From JANQMX01 sp965247175 (GTDB lineage: Bacteria; Pseudomonadota; Alphaproteobacteria; Kiloniellales; DSM-21159), in contig OZ252006.1 in NCBI GenBank assembly GCA_965247175.1, forward strand, positions 1,178,001 through 1,242,000: a stretch of DNA of 64,000 bases, read 5' to 3'. The notes below the pieces were generated by a model. It was not told where the DNA came from. It did no database searches and was given only the letters and a program-made list of their open reading frames with translations. The position numbers were made by a program, and so were the translations under genes. Each line of letters starts with the position of its first letter. The stretch's first letter is position 1. Of this stretch, positions 14,574-22,920 are shown in pieces.

Positions 14574-15281
14574 ATGCAACCGCCAAAGATCGTTTCGCAC
14601 CAAGAGTGGCTTGAAGCCCGAAAGGCACTCCTGGCCAAGGAGAAGGAGTTTACCCGGCTGCGCGACGCCTTGAGCCGGGAACGTCAGGCGCTGCCTTGGG
14701 AGCGGGTGGAGAAGGACTACCGCTTCGAAGGGCCGGAGGGGCAGGTGGGGCTGCCGGACCTGTTCGACGGCCGCAGCCAGCTCATGGTCTATCACTTCAT
14801 GTTCGGCCCCGACTGGGGGGAGGGCTGCGTGGCCTGCTCTTTCTTCTCCGATCACCTGGACCCGGCGGTCGTCCACCTTGCCCAGCGCGATGTGACACTG
14901 ATCGCCGTCTCCCGCGCACCCTACGACAAGCTGGCCGCTTTCAAGGCTCGCATGGGATGGCAGTTCACCTGGGTTTCGTCCCACGGGAGCAGCTTCAATC
15001 ATGACTACGGGGTGAGCTTTGGCGAGGAGGAGCTGGCAGGCGAGGGAGTGACGTACAACTACGAGAAACAGCCTTTTCCCAGCACGGAAGCGCCGGGGCT
15101 TAGCGTCTTCTGCAAGGCCGAGGACGGCACGCTCTACCACAGTTATTCCACCTATGGCCGCGGTCTCGACATGTTCATTACCGCCTATCACTACCTGGAC
15201 ACGGTGCCGAAGGGGCGTGACGAAGCGGGCTTCGACTTCACCATGCAGTGGCTAAGGCATCACGACCGCTACGGGGACTGA
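14574..15281 (+). CDS. DUF899 family thioredoxin-like protein
   Basis: 235 residues typical of DUF899, a thioredoxin-fold family of unknown role: an N-terminal WLEARKALLAKEKEFTRLRD helix, LPDLFDGRSQLMVYHFMFGP, and a GCVACSFFSDHLD segment with a CxxC pair at the position of the thioredoxin-like active site. It ends with a conserved YHYLDTVPKGRDE. ATG 14574 has a strong GGAGG ribosome site. Only 53 bases separate it from the ThrRS-like gene, so it is probably in the same attenuated transcript. The remaining gap to dacC (15282-15397) shows no clear element. Confidence 0.85.
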   Translation: MQPPKIVSHQEWLEARKALLAKEKEFTRLRDALSRERQALPWERVEKDYRFEGPEGQVGLPDLFDGRSQLMVYHFMFGPDWGEGCVACSFFSDHLDPAVVHLAQRDVTLIAVSRAPYDKLAAFKARMGWQFTWVSSHGSSFNHDYGVSFGEEELAGEGVTYNYEKQPFPSTEAPGLSVFCKAEDGTLYHSYSTYGRGLDMFITAYHYLDTVPKGRDEAGFDFTMQWLRHHDRYGD

Positions 15282-15397
15282 GCCTGGCGTTCACGTGCTT
15301 GCGCGTTGATCAAGAATCGACACGGCAGTTAGCTTTGCATTTAGCTCTGATGTGATTCATCTGTTCCACGTGGCGCAAATTCGCATGAGGTGATTCG

Positions 15398-16546
15398 ATG
15401 GACTGTTTCAGGACCTTTGTGCCTTTGAAGGCCCTGGCTGCCGTCAGCGTTCTGGCTGTTCTGCTTCTCCGCCCGGCCGTGGCTTTGGAGACCGAGGCGC
15501 GGGAGGCCATCCTGGTCGACGCCCAGAGCGGACGGGTGCTGTTCGAGAAGAACGCCGACGAGCTGATGCCGCCGTCCTCCATGACCAAGGTCATGACGCT
15601 CTATCTGGTCTTCGAGCGCCTTGCCGACGGCCGCCTCACCATGGAGGACACGCTGCCGGTCAGCGAGCGCGCCTGGCGCAAGGGCGGCTCCAAGATGTTC
15701 GTCGAGGTCGGTGACAGGGTCTCGATCGAGAACCTGCTGCGCGGCATCATCATTCAATCGGGCAACGATGCCTGCATAGTGGTCGCCGAAGGCCTTTCGG
15801 GGACGGAGGATGCCTTCGCCCGGGAGATGACGAAGCGCGGCCGCGAGATCGGCCTGACCAGCAGCACTTTCAAGAACTCCACTGGCTGGCCGGACCCCGA
15901 GCACCGCATGACGGCGCGGGATCTCAACCTGCTCGCCCTTCGGACCGTCCTCGATTTTCCGCAGTACTACCACTACTTCGCCGAAACGAGCTTCACCTGG
16001 TCCGACATCACGCAGTCGAACCGCAACCCCTTGCTCTACAAGAACATGGGCGCCGACGGCCTTAAGACCGGGCACACCCAGGAAGCCGGCTATGGCCTGA
16101 CGGCCTCTGCTATCCGCGATGGACGGCGCCTGGTCCTGGTGGTCAACGGCCTGCCCAGCGAGCGCGCCCGTTCGGAGGAGTCCGAGCGGCTGATCGAGTG
16201 GGGCTTCCGTGAGTTTTCCAACTACGAGCTCTTCTCGGCCGGGGAAGAGGTCGACCGGGCCGAGGTCTGGCTTGGTGCTGAGGACAGCGTCCCCCTCACG
16301 CTGGAGGAGCCGGTGGTAGTCACGCTCTCCCAGCGGGAGCACGATGAAATGACGGTCTCCGTGCATTACGAGGCCCCGGTACCGGCGCCCATCGCCGAGG
16401 GGCAGGAGGTTGCCGTCCTGCGCATCGCGGCGCCGGGCATGGAGCCGATGGAGTATCCGCTCTTTGCGGCGGCCGAGGTCGAGAAAGTCGGGCCCTTCGG
16501 GCGGATGTTCGAGATCACGAAGCACTTTATCTTGAGTGCTTTCTGA
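15398..16546 (+). CDS. dacC: D-alanyl-D-alanine carboxypeptidase (PBP5/6 type)
   Basis: Removes the terminal D-Ala of peptidoglycan stem peptides in the periplasm. 382 residues: signal peptide ending near residue 29 (PAVA), SxxK catalytic motif Ser61-Lys64 (SMTK), SGN at 121-123 and KTG at 223-225, then a PBP5 C-terminal beta domain from about 255. The C terminus ends in an amphipathic segment (FGRMFEITKHFILSAF) that would anchor it to the membrane. In many alphaproteobacteria this gene is followed by tmk and holB; here holB follows after two bases and tmk is absent. Confidence 0.95.
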   Translation: MDCFRTFVPLKALAAVSVLAVLLLRPAVALETEAREAILVDAQSGRVLFEKNADELMPPSSMTKVMTLYLVFERLADGRLTMEDTLPVSERAWRKGGSKMFVEVGDRVSIENLLRGIIIQSGNDACIVVAEGLSGTEDAFAREMTKRGREIGLTSSTFKNSTGWPDPEHRMTARDLNLLALRTVLDFPQYYHYFAETSFTWSDITQSNRNPLLYKNMGADGLKTGHTQEAGYGLTASAIRDGRRLVLVVNGLPSERARSEESERLIEWGFREFSNYELFSAGEEVDRAEVWLGAEDSVPLTLEEPVVVTLSQREHDEMTVSVHYEAPVPAPIAEGQEVAVLRIAAPGMEPMEYPLFAAAEVEKVGPFGRMFEITKHFILSAF

Positions 16547-16548
16547 CC

Positions 16549-17652
16549 GTGTCGAAGAAGGGCAAAGCGGAGGCGGCGGCCGAAGAGCCCCCTTCACCGG
16601 CCTTTGCCGAGCAGCTCTTCGGCCACGGGCAGGTCCTAGAGGACTTCCGCCAGGCGCTCGCCGGCGATCGGATGCCCCATGCTTGGCTGTTTGCCGGCCC
16701 CAAGGGCATCGGCAAGGCCACCTTGGCCTATCACTGCGCCCGAGAGGCACTCGCGGTTCCGGCCGAAGACAGCGGCGAGCCGGCCCTGTTCGGCGCACCT
16801 GAACCCGCAGCCGCGGCCGAAGATCCGCACCGGCCGGACGCATCGCTGTTCCGCCAGGTGGCTTCGGGTGCCCATCCGGATTTCATGCTGCTCGAGCGCA
16901 GTGCCGACCCCAACGCCAAGGACAAGCGACTGCGCACGTCCATCGTCATCGGCCAGGTGCGCGCGGCGACCCAGTTTCTGCGCCGGACCAGCAGCGGCTC
17001 CCGTTGGAAGGTGCTGCTGGTCGACAGCGCCGACGACCTGAACGTCAATGCCGCCAATGCCTTACTCAAGGTTCTTGAGGAGCCGCCGGGGCAAGCGATC
17101 GTTCTGTTGGTCAGCCATAGCCCCGGGCGCCTGCTGCCCACCATCCGCTCCCGGGTGCGCAGCCGCCAGCTGCGGCCGCTGAGCGAAGCGGACTTCACGG
17201 GTGTCCTCGACAGCCTCGATCTTCAGGTCCCCGAGGCGCAGCGCAGCCGTCTCTCCCAACTCTGCGAGGGCAGCGCTGGGCGCGCGGTGCAGCTCCTAGG
17301 CTCCGACGCCCTGGCGCTTGACGCCCAGGTCGACCAGCTCTGGTCCGCCTTGCCGAACCTGGACCACCGGCTGCTCTACCGCCTGGCGGAGAAGGCCGCG
17401 GCCGATCAGAGCGGCAGCCTCTTCAGCTTCGTCGGCGAAGCGCTCTTCAGCCGCATGACGGCGGCTATTCGCACCCGGGCCCTATCGGACAGCGAGAGGG
17501 AGGCCGCCTGGCCGCAGGCCTCTATTGCGGAGCTGATGGCCCTGTGGGAGAAAATGCGCGGCCGCTTCTCCGCCGCGAACGCCGTCAACTTGGACCGCAA
17601 GCAGACGGTTTTGGCGGTTTTCTTGGAGCTGGCGGCCTTCAGGCCCAAATAA
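16549..17652 (+). CDS. holB: DNA polymerase III subunit delta'
   Basis: A clamp-loader subunit, 367 residues, GTG start two bases after dacC stop. It has the AAA+ fold with GPKGIGKATLAYHCAR (modified Walker A) near residue 43, and VDSADDLNVNAANALLKVLEEPP near 163, the delta'/DnaX signature. The sensor region SHSPGRLLPTIRSRVRS follows. An Ala/Glu/Pro-rich insertion at about 74-100 sits where the zinc module of related subunits lies; no cysteines are present. It is co-directional with metG, tatD and the MBL gene, the conserved alphaproteobacterial order. Confidence 0.93.
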   Translation: MSKKGKAEAAAEEPPSPAFAEQLFGHGQVLEDFRQALAGDRMPHAWLFAGPKGIGKATLAYHCAREALAVPAEDSGEPALFGAPEPAAAAEDPHRPDASLFRQVASGAHPDFMLLERSADPNAKDKRLRTSIVIGQVRAATQFLRRTSSGSRWKVLLVDSADDLNVNAANALLKVLEEPPGQAIVLLVSHSPGRLLPTIRSRVRSRQLRPLSEADFTGVLDSLDLQVPEAQRSRLSQLCEGSAGRAVQLLGSDALALDAQVDQLWSALPNLDHRLLYRLAEKAAADQSGSLFSFVGEALFSRMTAAIRTRALSDSEREAAWPQASIAELMALWEKMRGRFSAANAVNLDRKQTVLAVFLELAAFRPK

Positions 17653-17715
17653 CCGGTTTGCGTCGCCGGACGGGCAACCGCCCAAAGAGCGCAAGACAGA
17701 GGAAATCCTGAGAGT

Positions 17716-19269
17716 ATGCCGAGCGACCAGGCCCGCTATTACGTCACCACGCCGATCTACTATGTGAACGACGTGCCGCACATCGGCCATGCCTACTGCA
17801 CTTTGGCTTGCGATGTGCTGGCGCGTTTCATGCGCCTGGACGGCCGCGAGGTGCGTTTCCTGACCGGCACCGACGAGCACGGGCAGAAGGTGGAGAAGGC
17901 GGCCCTGGCGGCCGGCGATACGCCGCAGGCCTTCACCGACAAGGTGAGCCAGAACTTCCGCCAGATGGCGGGAGTCATGAACTTCTCCAACGACGACTTC
18001 ATCCGCACCACGGAGCCGCGGCACTACAAATCGGTGCAAGCGCTCTGGGAACGGCTGGTGGAGGCCGGAGAGATCTATCTCGGGAGCTATGCCGGCTGGT
18101 ACTCGGTGGGCGACGAGGCCTTCCACACCGAAAGCGAGCTGACGCTGCGCGACGGCAAGCGTTATGCGCCTTCCGGCAAGGAGGTGGAGTGGGTCGAGGA
18201 GCCCTCCTACTTCTTCAAGCTCTCCGAATGGCAGGACCGGCTGCTGGCCCTCTACGAAGCCAACCCGGACTTCATTCTGCCGGAGACGCGGAAGAACGAG
18301 GTGATCTCCTTCGTCAAAAGCGGTCTCAAGGACCTTTCGGTCAGTCGCACCACCTTCAAGTGGGGCATCCCAGTGCCGGGCGATGCGGACCACATCATGT
18401 ACGTCTGGCTGGATGCGCTGACCAACTACATCACCGCGGTCGGCTTCCCGGACGAAGACTGCGCCGACTACCGCACCTTCTGGCCGGCCAACGTGCATGT
18501 GGTCGGCAAGGACATCCTGCGCTTTCACGCGGTCTACTGGCCGGCCTTTCTGATGGCGGCCGGCCTGGAACCGCCGCAGCGGATCTTCGCCCACGGCTGG
18601 TTGCTCAACAGGGGCGAGAAGATGTCCAAGTCCCTGGGTAACGTCGTGCGGCCCGACGATCTGGTTGAGCGCTATGGACTGGACCAGGTGCGCTACTACC
18701 TCTTACGCGAGATCCCCTTCGGCGCGGACGGCTATATCAGCCATGAGACCATGGTGACCCGCATCAACAGCGATTTGGCCAACGATTTCGGCAACTTGGC
18801 GCAGCGCGTTCTGTCGATGATTCACAAGAACTGCGCCGCGCAAGTGCCGCAGCCGGATGCACTCACGGACGCCGACGAGGCGCTGCTGTCCAAAGCGCGC
18901 GCCCTGCACGGCGCCCTGCGCGAAGAGTTCGGCAAGCAGGCCTTCAACCGCGGGCTGGAGTCGATCTGGGCCGTGGTCGGCGACGCAAACCGCTATGTCG
19001 ACGAGCAGGCGCCCTGGGTACTGCGCAAGAGCGACCCGGCGCGGATGCAGACCGTGCTCTATGTCCTGGCCGAGGTCATCCGGCGTCTTGCCATTCTGAC
19101 CCAGCCGGTCATGCCGGACTCCATCGGCCGCATGCTCGACCTCCTGGCGGTTCCGGAGGAGCAGCGGCAGTTCTCCGCACTGGAAACGCCGCTGGTGCCC
19201 GGCACGGCGCTACCCAAGCCGGAAGGCGTCTTTCCGCGCTTTGCCGAGGTCGAGGGCGACGCTGCGTGA
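17716..19269 (+). CDS. metG: Methionyl-tRNA synthetase
   Basis: 517 residues, class I synthetase that charges tRNA-Met. HIGH motif appears as HIGH near residue 21 (VPHIGHAYC) and KMSKS in GEKMSKSLGN near residue 298. It is of the short form without the C-terminal tRNA-binding extension found in E. coli MetG, and lacks an obvious four-cysteine zinc knuckle, as in the MetG type usual in alphaproteobacteria. The helical anticodon domain follows. The stop at 19267-19269 is one base before the tatD ATG, indicating coupling. Confidence 0.96.
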   Translation: MPSDQARYYVTTPIYYVNDVPHIGHAYCTLACDVLARFMRLDGREVRFLTGTDEHGQKVEKAALAAGDTPQAFTDKVSQNFRQMAGVMNFSNDDFIRTTEPRHYKSVQALWERLVEAGEIYLGSYAGWYSVGDEAFHTESELTLRDGKRYAPSGKEVEWVEEPSYFFKLSEWQDRLLALYEANPDFILPETRKNEVISFVKSGLKDLSVSRTTFKWGIPVPGDADHIMYVWLDALTNYITAVGFPDEDCADYRTFWPANVHVVGKDILRFHAVYWPAFLMAAGLEPPQRIFAHGWLLNRGEKMSKSLGNVVRPDDLVERYGLDQVRYYLLREIPFGADGYISHETMVTRINSDLANDFGNLAQRVLSMIHKNCAAQVPQPDALTDADEALLSKARALHGALREEFGKQAFNRGLESIWAVVGDANRYVDEQAPWVLRKSDPARMQTVLYVLAEVIRRLAILTQPVMPDSIGRMLDLLAVPEEQRQFSALETPLVPGTALPKPEGVFPRFAEVEGDAA

Positions 19270-19270
19270 G

Positions 19271-20074
19271 ATGCCCATGAAAGTCGTCGACTCCCACTGC
19301 CATCTCGACTACCTGGCCGGCGACGGCGACCTGCCGGACGCCCTGAGGCGCGCCCGCATGGCCGGGGTCGAGACCATGCTGACGATCTCCACCAAGCTCA
19401 GCAGCTTTCCGGAGGTGCTGGCCATCGCCGAGGCGGAGCCGGATGTGGTCTGCTCGGTCGGCGTCCATCCCCACGAGGCCGGCCCGGAAGGGCAGGACAC
19501 GCCCGCGCGGCTGATCGAGCTGGCGGCACATGAGAAGGTGGTAGGCATCGGCGAGACCGGCCTCGACTACTATTATGAGCACAGCCCGCGGGAACGGCAG
19601 CAGATCTCCTTCCGCTCCCACATCGCGGCGGCGCGGGAGACCGGCTTGCCGCTGATCGTCCATGCCCGGGATGCCGATGACGACACGGTCGCCATCCTGC
19701 GGGATGAGTACGAGAAGGGGCCCTATCCTGGCGTCATCCACTGTTTCACCGCCGGGCCGGAGCTAGCCAAGGCCGCGCTCCAGATGGGCCTGTCGATCTC
19801 GCTCGCCGGCATCATCACCTTCAAGAAGGCGGAGGAGTTGCGCGCCACGGCGGCCGAGGTGCCGCTCGACCGCTTGCTGGTGGAGACCGATTCGCCCTAC
19901 CTGGCGCCGGTGCCCTATCGCGGCAAGCGCAACGAGCCGGCCCACGTGGTCCACACCGCCCGCAAGCTGGCTGAGATCAAGGGCGTCTCAGAAGAAGAAC
20001 TGTCTGAGGCGACCACGGCCAACTTCTACCGCCTGTTCAGCAAGGCGGCCGACGCGAGGGCCACCGCCGAATGA
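19271..20074 (+). CDS. tatD: TatD-family metal-dependent DNase
   Basis: A TIM-barrel hydrolase acting as a 3'-5' exonuclease or deoxyribonuclease. 267 residues from ATG 19271 (ATG 19277 is an alternative). Metal-binding DSHCHLD lies at the N terminus, GETGLDYYY near 96, VHARDAD near 130, HCFTAG near 157 and the terminal ETDSPYLAPVPYRGKRNEP near 205-225. Its stop overlaps the next start (ATGA, 20071-20074). Confidence 0.94.
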   Translation: MPMKVVDSHCHLDYLAGDGDLPDALRRARMAGVETMLTISTKLSSFPEVLAIAEAEPDVVCSVGVHPHEAGPEGQDTPARLIELAAHEKVVGIGETGLDYYYEHSPRERQQISFRSHIAAARETGLPLIVHARDADDDTVAILRDEYEKGPYPGVIHCFTAGPELAKAALQMGLSISLAGIITFKKAEELRATAAEVPLDRLLVETDSPYLAPVPYRGKRNEPAHVVHTARKLAEIKGVSEEELSEATTANFYRLFSKAADARATAE

Positions 20075-20919
20075 AGGTCACGCTGCTCGGCTGCGGCGGC
20101 TCCTCCGGCGTGCCGCTGGCCAACGGCACGCCCGGCGGACACTGGGGTAACTGCGACCCGCAGGAGCCCAAGAACCGCCGCATGCGGGCCTCGGTCTTCA
20201 TCGAGACCCAGGGCAAGCGGCTGCTGATCGACACCTCGCCGGACCTGCGCGAGCAGATCCTGCGCTTCGACATCAGCGGCATCGATGCCGTGCTCTTTAC
20301 CCACTCACATGCCGACCACTGCCACGGCATCGACGAGCTGCGCGTGATGCGCTACGCGCAGCAGGCCAGCATTCCCGCCTATATGGACCGCAAGACCCAT
20401 CAAGAACTGCTGCTCCGCTTCGAATACGTCTTTGAATCAAGCCACAAGGACCATGCGCTCTATCCCGCTCTGATGGACGACCGGGCCTTCGACGGGCCGT
20501 TCGAAGCGGCCGGCGTGCCCATCACGCCCTTTGTGCAGGACCACGGCAACGTCCACTCCATGGGCTTCCGCATCGGCAACTTCGCCTATTCCACCGATGT
20601 GGTGCGGCTGAGCGACGAAGCGATTGAGACCCTCCAGGGTCTCGATCTCTGGATTGTCGACTGCCTGCGCTTCGAGCCGCACCCGACCCACGCCCACTTC
20701 GATCGCACCATGGAATGGATCGAGGCCGTTCGGCCAAAACGCGCCGTGCTGACGCACCTCAACCACTCGGTCGACTACCACGTGATCAAGGAGCGTTGTC
20801 CGCCGGGGGTCGAGCCCGGCTACGACGGCTTGGTTATGGAGCTGGCGGACGCTGCGGGGCAGGGGACTGATCTGGCCGATAACGGTGCGGCGCTTTACTC
20901 AGCTGGCCAGAATCTATAG
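20071..20919 (+). CDS. MBL-fold metal-dependent hydrolase (PhnP-like)
   Basis: 282 residues with the metallo-beta-lactamase fold. It opens with LLGCGGSSGVP, has the zinc motif HSHADHCHGID near residue 76 and later histidines at DHGNVHS and LTHLNHSVDY. The LGCGxSxGVP N terminus places it with PhnP/tRNase-like phosphodiesterases acting on cyclic phosphodiesters. It ends the conserved metG-tatD-mbl series and converges on the gene at 20946 with 26 bases between. A biological substrate cannot be given. Confidence 0.9.
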   Translation: MKVTLLGCGGSSGVPLANGTPGGHWGNCDPQEPKNRRMRASVFIETQGKRLLIDTSPDLREQILRFDISGIDAVLFTHSHADHCHGIDELRVMRYAQQASIPAYMDRKTHQELLLRFEYVFESSHKDHALYPALMDDRAFDGPFEAAGVPITPFVQDHGNVHSMGFRIGNFAYSTDVVRLSDEAIETLQGLDLWIVDCLRFEPHPTHAHFDRTMEWIEAVRPKRAVLTHLNHSVDYHVIKERCPPGVEPGYDGLVMELADAAGQGTDLADNGAALYSAGQNL

Positions 20920-20945
20920 CTCTTCCTTATCAGCGCCTTAGCGCC

Positions 20946-21806
20946 TCAATCTGACAACTCAACATAGGTCATGCCTGAAGGCGCGGCATAGGCCGTCAGG
21001 TCGCTCACATCGGGCAATATGACCGCCCGTTTGATCAGCCGACGCGCCTCCGTAAGGCTCACGCTGTCGACCCGATAGCGATAAAGCTTGTTGTTCCGGG
21101 TCCAAGTCAGCTCTTCGCCGCCCTTGAGCGCGCTGTCCATCAGCATGGCCACTGTCGGAACCGGCACGCCGCCGGTGGCATAAAGCGTCGTCACCGGGAA
21201 GTTGTCATCAAACAGCAGATGGCGGAAGCCGCGCGCGGCAGCTTCTATGATCCGCCGTGCATGAGATATGTGATCATCGAAGAAAATCAACGTGTTATCG
21301 TCCGTGCCTGACGTCAGGTCGCACTCGGTCCAGTCGCAGAGATGGTATGTGGCGTTCTCGGCTCTGAGCGCCAGGCGCGAATGGTCGATGTCGAAACTGT
21401 GCAGCTCGGCGTCCGGACAGGCCTGGCGCAGCAGCCACGACGAGAAGCCGCGGTGCGTGCCGCTTTCGATGATGCGCCTTGGCGCCAGAAGCCGCGCCAA
21501 GACGAAGAGCGTCAGCCCGTCGTTGAACTGGCTGCCGCCTTTGTTCTCCGTGAGTGGGCTGCTGCGGTAGCAGTCGAAGAAGGCCGCAACGGCATCCGGC
21601 AAAGCCTGCATCGAGTCGGGGCCGGCGATGGCGGTGAGAGCTGGTTCCAGCCGCGCGACGATCTCGTGCTGCTGGCGGGCAAACAGCGCCTCGGAGAGAT
21701 TCATCCGCGGGGCCGGCTCAGGCGCGGCAGGAGACAGGCGTTCGACGGTGACGCCATTGGCGTCGACATAAGGCTTTGCTTTTCTTATATCTTCATTATT
21801 TTCCAT
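20946..21806 (-). CDS. Hypothetical protein, possible class I SAM methyltransferase-like fold
   Basis: 286 residues, family not certain. A segment around 115-150 (RIIESGTHRGFSSWLLRQACP then LHSFDID) resembles motif I and the acidic loop of Methyltransf_24/CmcI-type proteins, and FFDDH and LLFDDNF repeats follow. The first dozen codons are unusually A/T-rich (GAA, AAT, ATA, AGA, AAA) compared with its neighbours, and its ATG overlaps a perfect 16-bp AT palindrome. The rest has normal GC. It stands alone between two housekeeping blocks, so it may be an acquired gene. A hydroxylase or sugar-modifying role is possible but unsupported. Confidence 0.6.
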   Translation of the reverse strand: MENNEDIRKAKPYVDANGVTVERLSPAAPEPAPRMNLSEALFARQQHEIVARLEPALTAIAGPDSMQALPDAVAAFFDCYRSSPLTENKGGSQFNDGLTLFVLARLLAPRRIIESGTHRGFSSWLLRQACPDAELHSFDIDHSRLALRAENATYHLCDWTECDLTSGTDDNTLIFFDDHISHARRIIEAAARGFRHLLFDDNFPVTTLYATGGVPVPTVAMLMDSALKGGEELTWTRNNKLYRYRVDSVSLTEARRLIKRAVILPDVSDLTAYAAPSGMTYVELSD

Positions 21807-21819
21807 AATATATATTATG
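21804..21819. repeat. AT-rich perfect palindrome at the start codon of the 20946-21806 gene
   Basis: CATAATATATATTATG is a 16-bp perfect palindrome containing the leftward ATG (21806-21804). It could be an operator or the -10 region of a leaderless transcript. The flanks (21781-21830) are also AT-rich. Confidence 0.5.
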
Positions 21820-22000
21820 CGTCTTTTTCGATGTGCGGTATTGGCGCCGTGCTGCGTTGCCCCGCGCCCTTTCTCGCACAGGATCTCAGAGGCGCAATCC
21901 CGGCGACCCTGTCTTTTTAGAGCACGACCCGACCATATCGAAACCCCACCTCACGGCGCAGCGTGCTTGCGCACGAACGCGCCCCGCCTTGGACGCCAAG

Positions 22001-22030
22001 AAAAAAGGGGTGCGGAAAGCTCCGCACCCC
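22001..22030 (-). terminator. Rho-independent terminator of the YHS gene
   Basis: Read leftwards, GGGGTGCGGA (complement of 22021-22030) and TCCGCACCCC (complement of 22007-22016) form a ten-pair stem with a four-base loop, followed by six T residues (complement of 22001-22006). It lies 35 bases after the stop of the 22065-22544 gene. Confidence 0.93.
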
Positions 22031-22064
22031 TTCAGCCCGGTCGGGGCGTTGATCAATGCTGTGC

Positions 22065-22544
22065 TTAGAGCGAGGTTGCGGGCTTGCTCTTGATGTCCTT
22101 CCAGTTCGTGTCGGCCGTATCGATCGTGCCTTGCTCGTCTTTGAGGAAGAGCTTCTGCGCACCGTCGGACGAGTTCAGGTAGAGCTGCCCGTCAACGATT
22201 TTGAACAGGTGCGGCTGCGTTGCGACCTTCTTGCCCTTGCTGGCGCCCACGGTACACCAGCCGCCATACGCCGGCGCGAACTTGTCCGGATTGGCCTTGA
22301 ATGCGGCCTTGTTTTCAGCAGAAGAGAACTTCCAGACAACGTCGTCGTACTCGTACTTGTACTCCGCTACGCCTTTGGTCGGAGCGCCGGCCTTATGGTA
22401 GGCGACGGGGTCATATCCGTTGATAGCGATGTTCTTCTGAGGGTCGGCGATGAAGAACTCGTCGGCGGCGTGCGCGGTGCCGACCGAAACGAAGGCGGCA
22501 AGAGCGGCGACAGCAACGCCTAGGCGGAGGTTTTTCGGTGTCAT
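22065..22544 (-). CDS. Secreted YHS-domain protein
   Basis: 159 residues. A Sec signal peptide ends at AHA near residue 26. The mature part contains a YHS domain: NGYDPVAYHKAGAP near 43, FSSAENKAAFKANPDKFAPAYGGWC near 75-97, with one conserved cysteine. YHS proteins are linked to metal (often copper) handling, but the function of this periplasmic single-domain type is not established. AGGGAGCTCCC precedes the ATG closely. It has its own terminator and appears monocistronic. Confidence 0.88.
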   Translation of the reverse strand: MTPKNLRLGVAVAALAAFVSVGTAHAADEFFIADPQKNIAINGYDPVAYHKAGAPTKGVAEYKYEYDDVVWKFSSAENKAAFKANPDKFAPAYGGWCTVGASKGKKVATQPHLFKIVDGQLYLNSSDGAQKLFLKDEQGTIDTADTNWKDIKSKPATSL

Positions 22545-22920
22545 GGGAGCTCCCTTTGTTCGTAGTGGCTATGGTTCGTCGTGTTGACGTCTTTGATCAC
22601 CACCTTGCGCCAAAACACTCGAAACACTGCTGCTGACGCCGCTGGTGCGCTTTTGCACGTGCGATCTGGGAGAATTGAGCACCACTAAAATATGGTCACG
22701 ATTCATACACGGGTTCGCCAAGTGTCCGTGAGGAGCCGACCCTTTCGACCCATCCCGCCAAGTCGGCTTGGTCTCCCGGGCAAGCGCGTTCCTCTTGCCG
22801 GTCTTGGCCATCTGGACGTTGACTGCGATAGGCATTTTCAACAGCTTGCTGGACGCGGGCGGTAAGGTGGCTGAGCCCGGCGCCACAGGCGGCCCGCGAG
22901 AACTGGAAACGGACTCTCCG
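22545..22920. other. 376-base gap between the YHS gene and mazG
   Basis: This divergent interval must hold the promoters of both genes. I see no tRNA, no convincing -35/-10 pair and no strong palindrome. The mazG reading frame stays open back to 22768 and would encode a hydrophobic stretch, but no translation signal supports that start. Confidence 0.5.

Noticed and set aside
22768..22920. Upstream in-frame extension of mazG encoding a hydrophobic stretch
   Set aside because: TTG start without ribosome site; MazG proteins are soluble and the ATG at 22921 gives the normal length.
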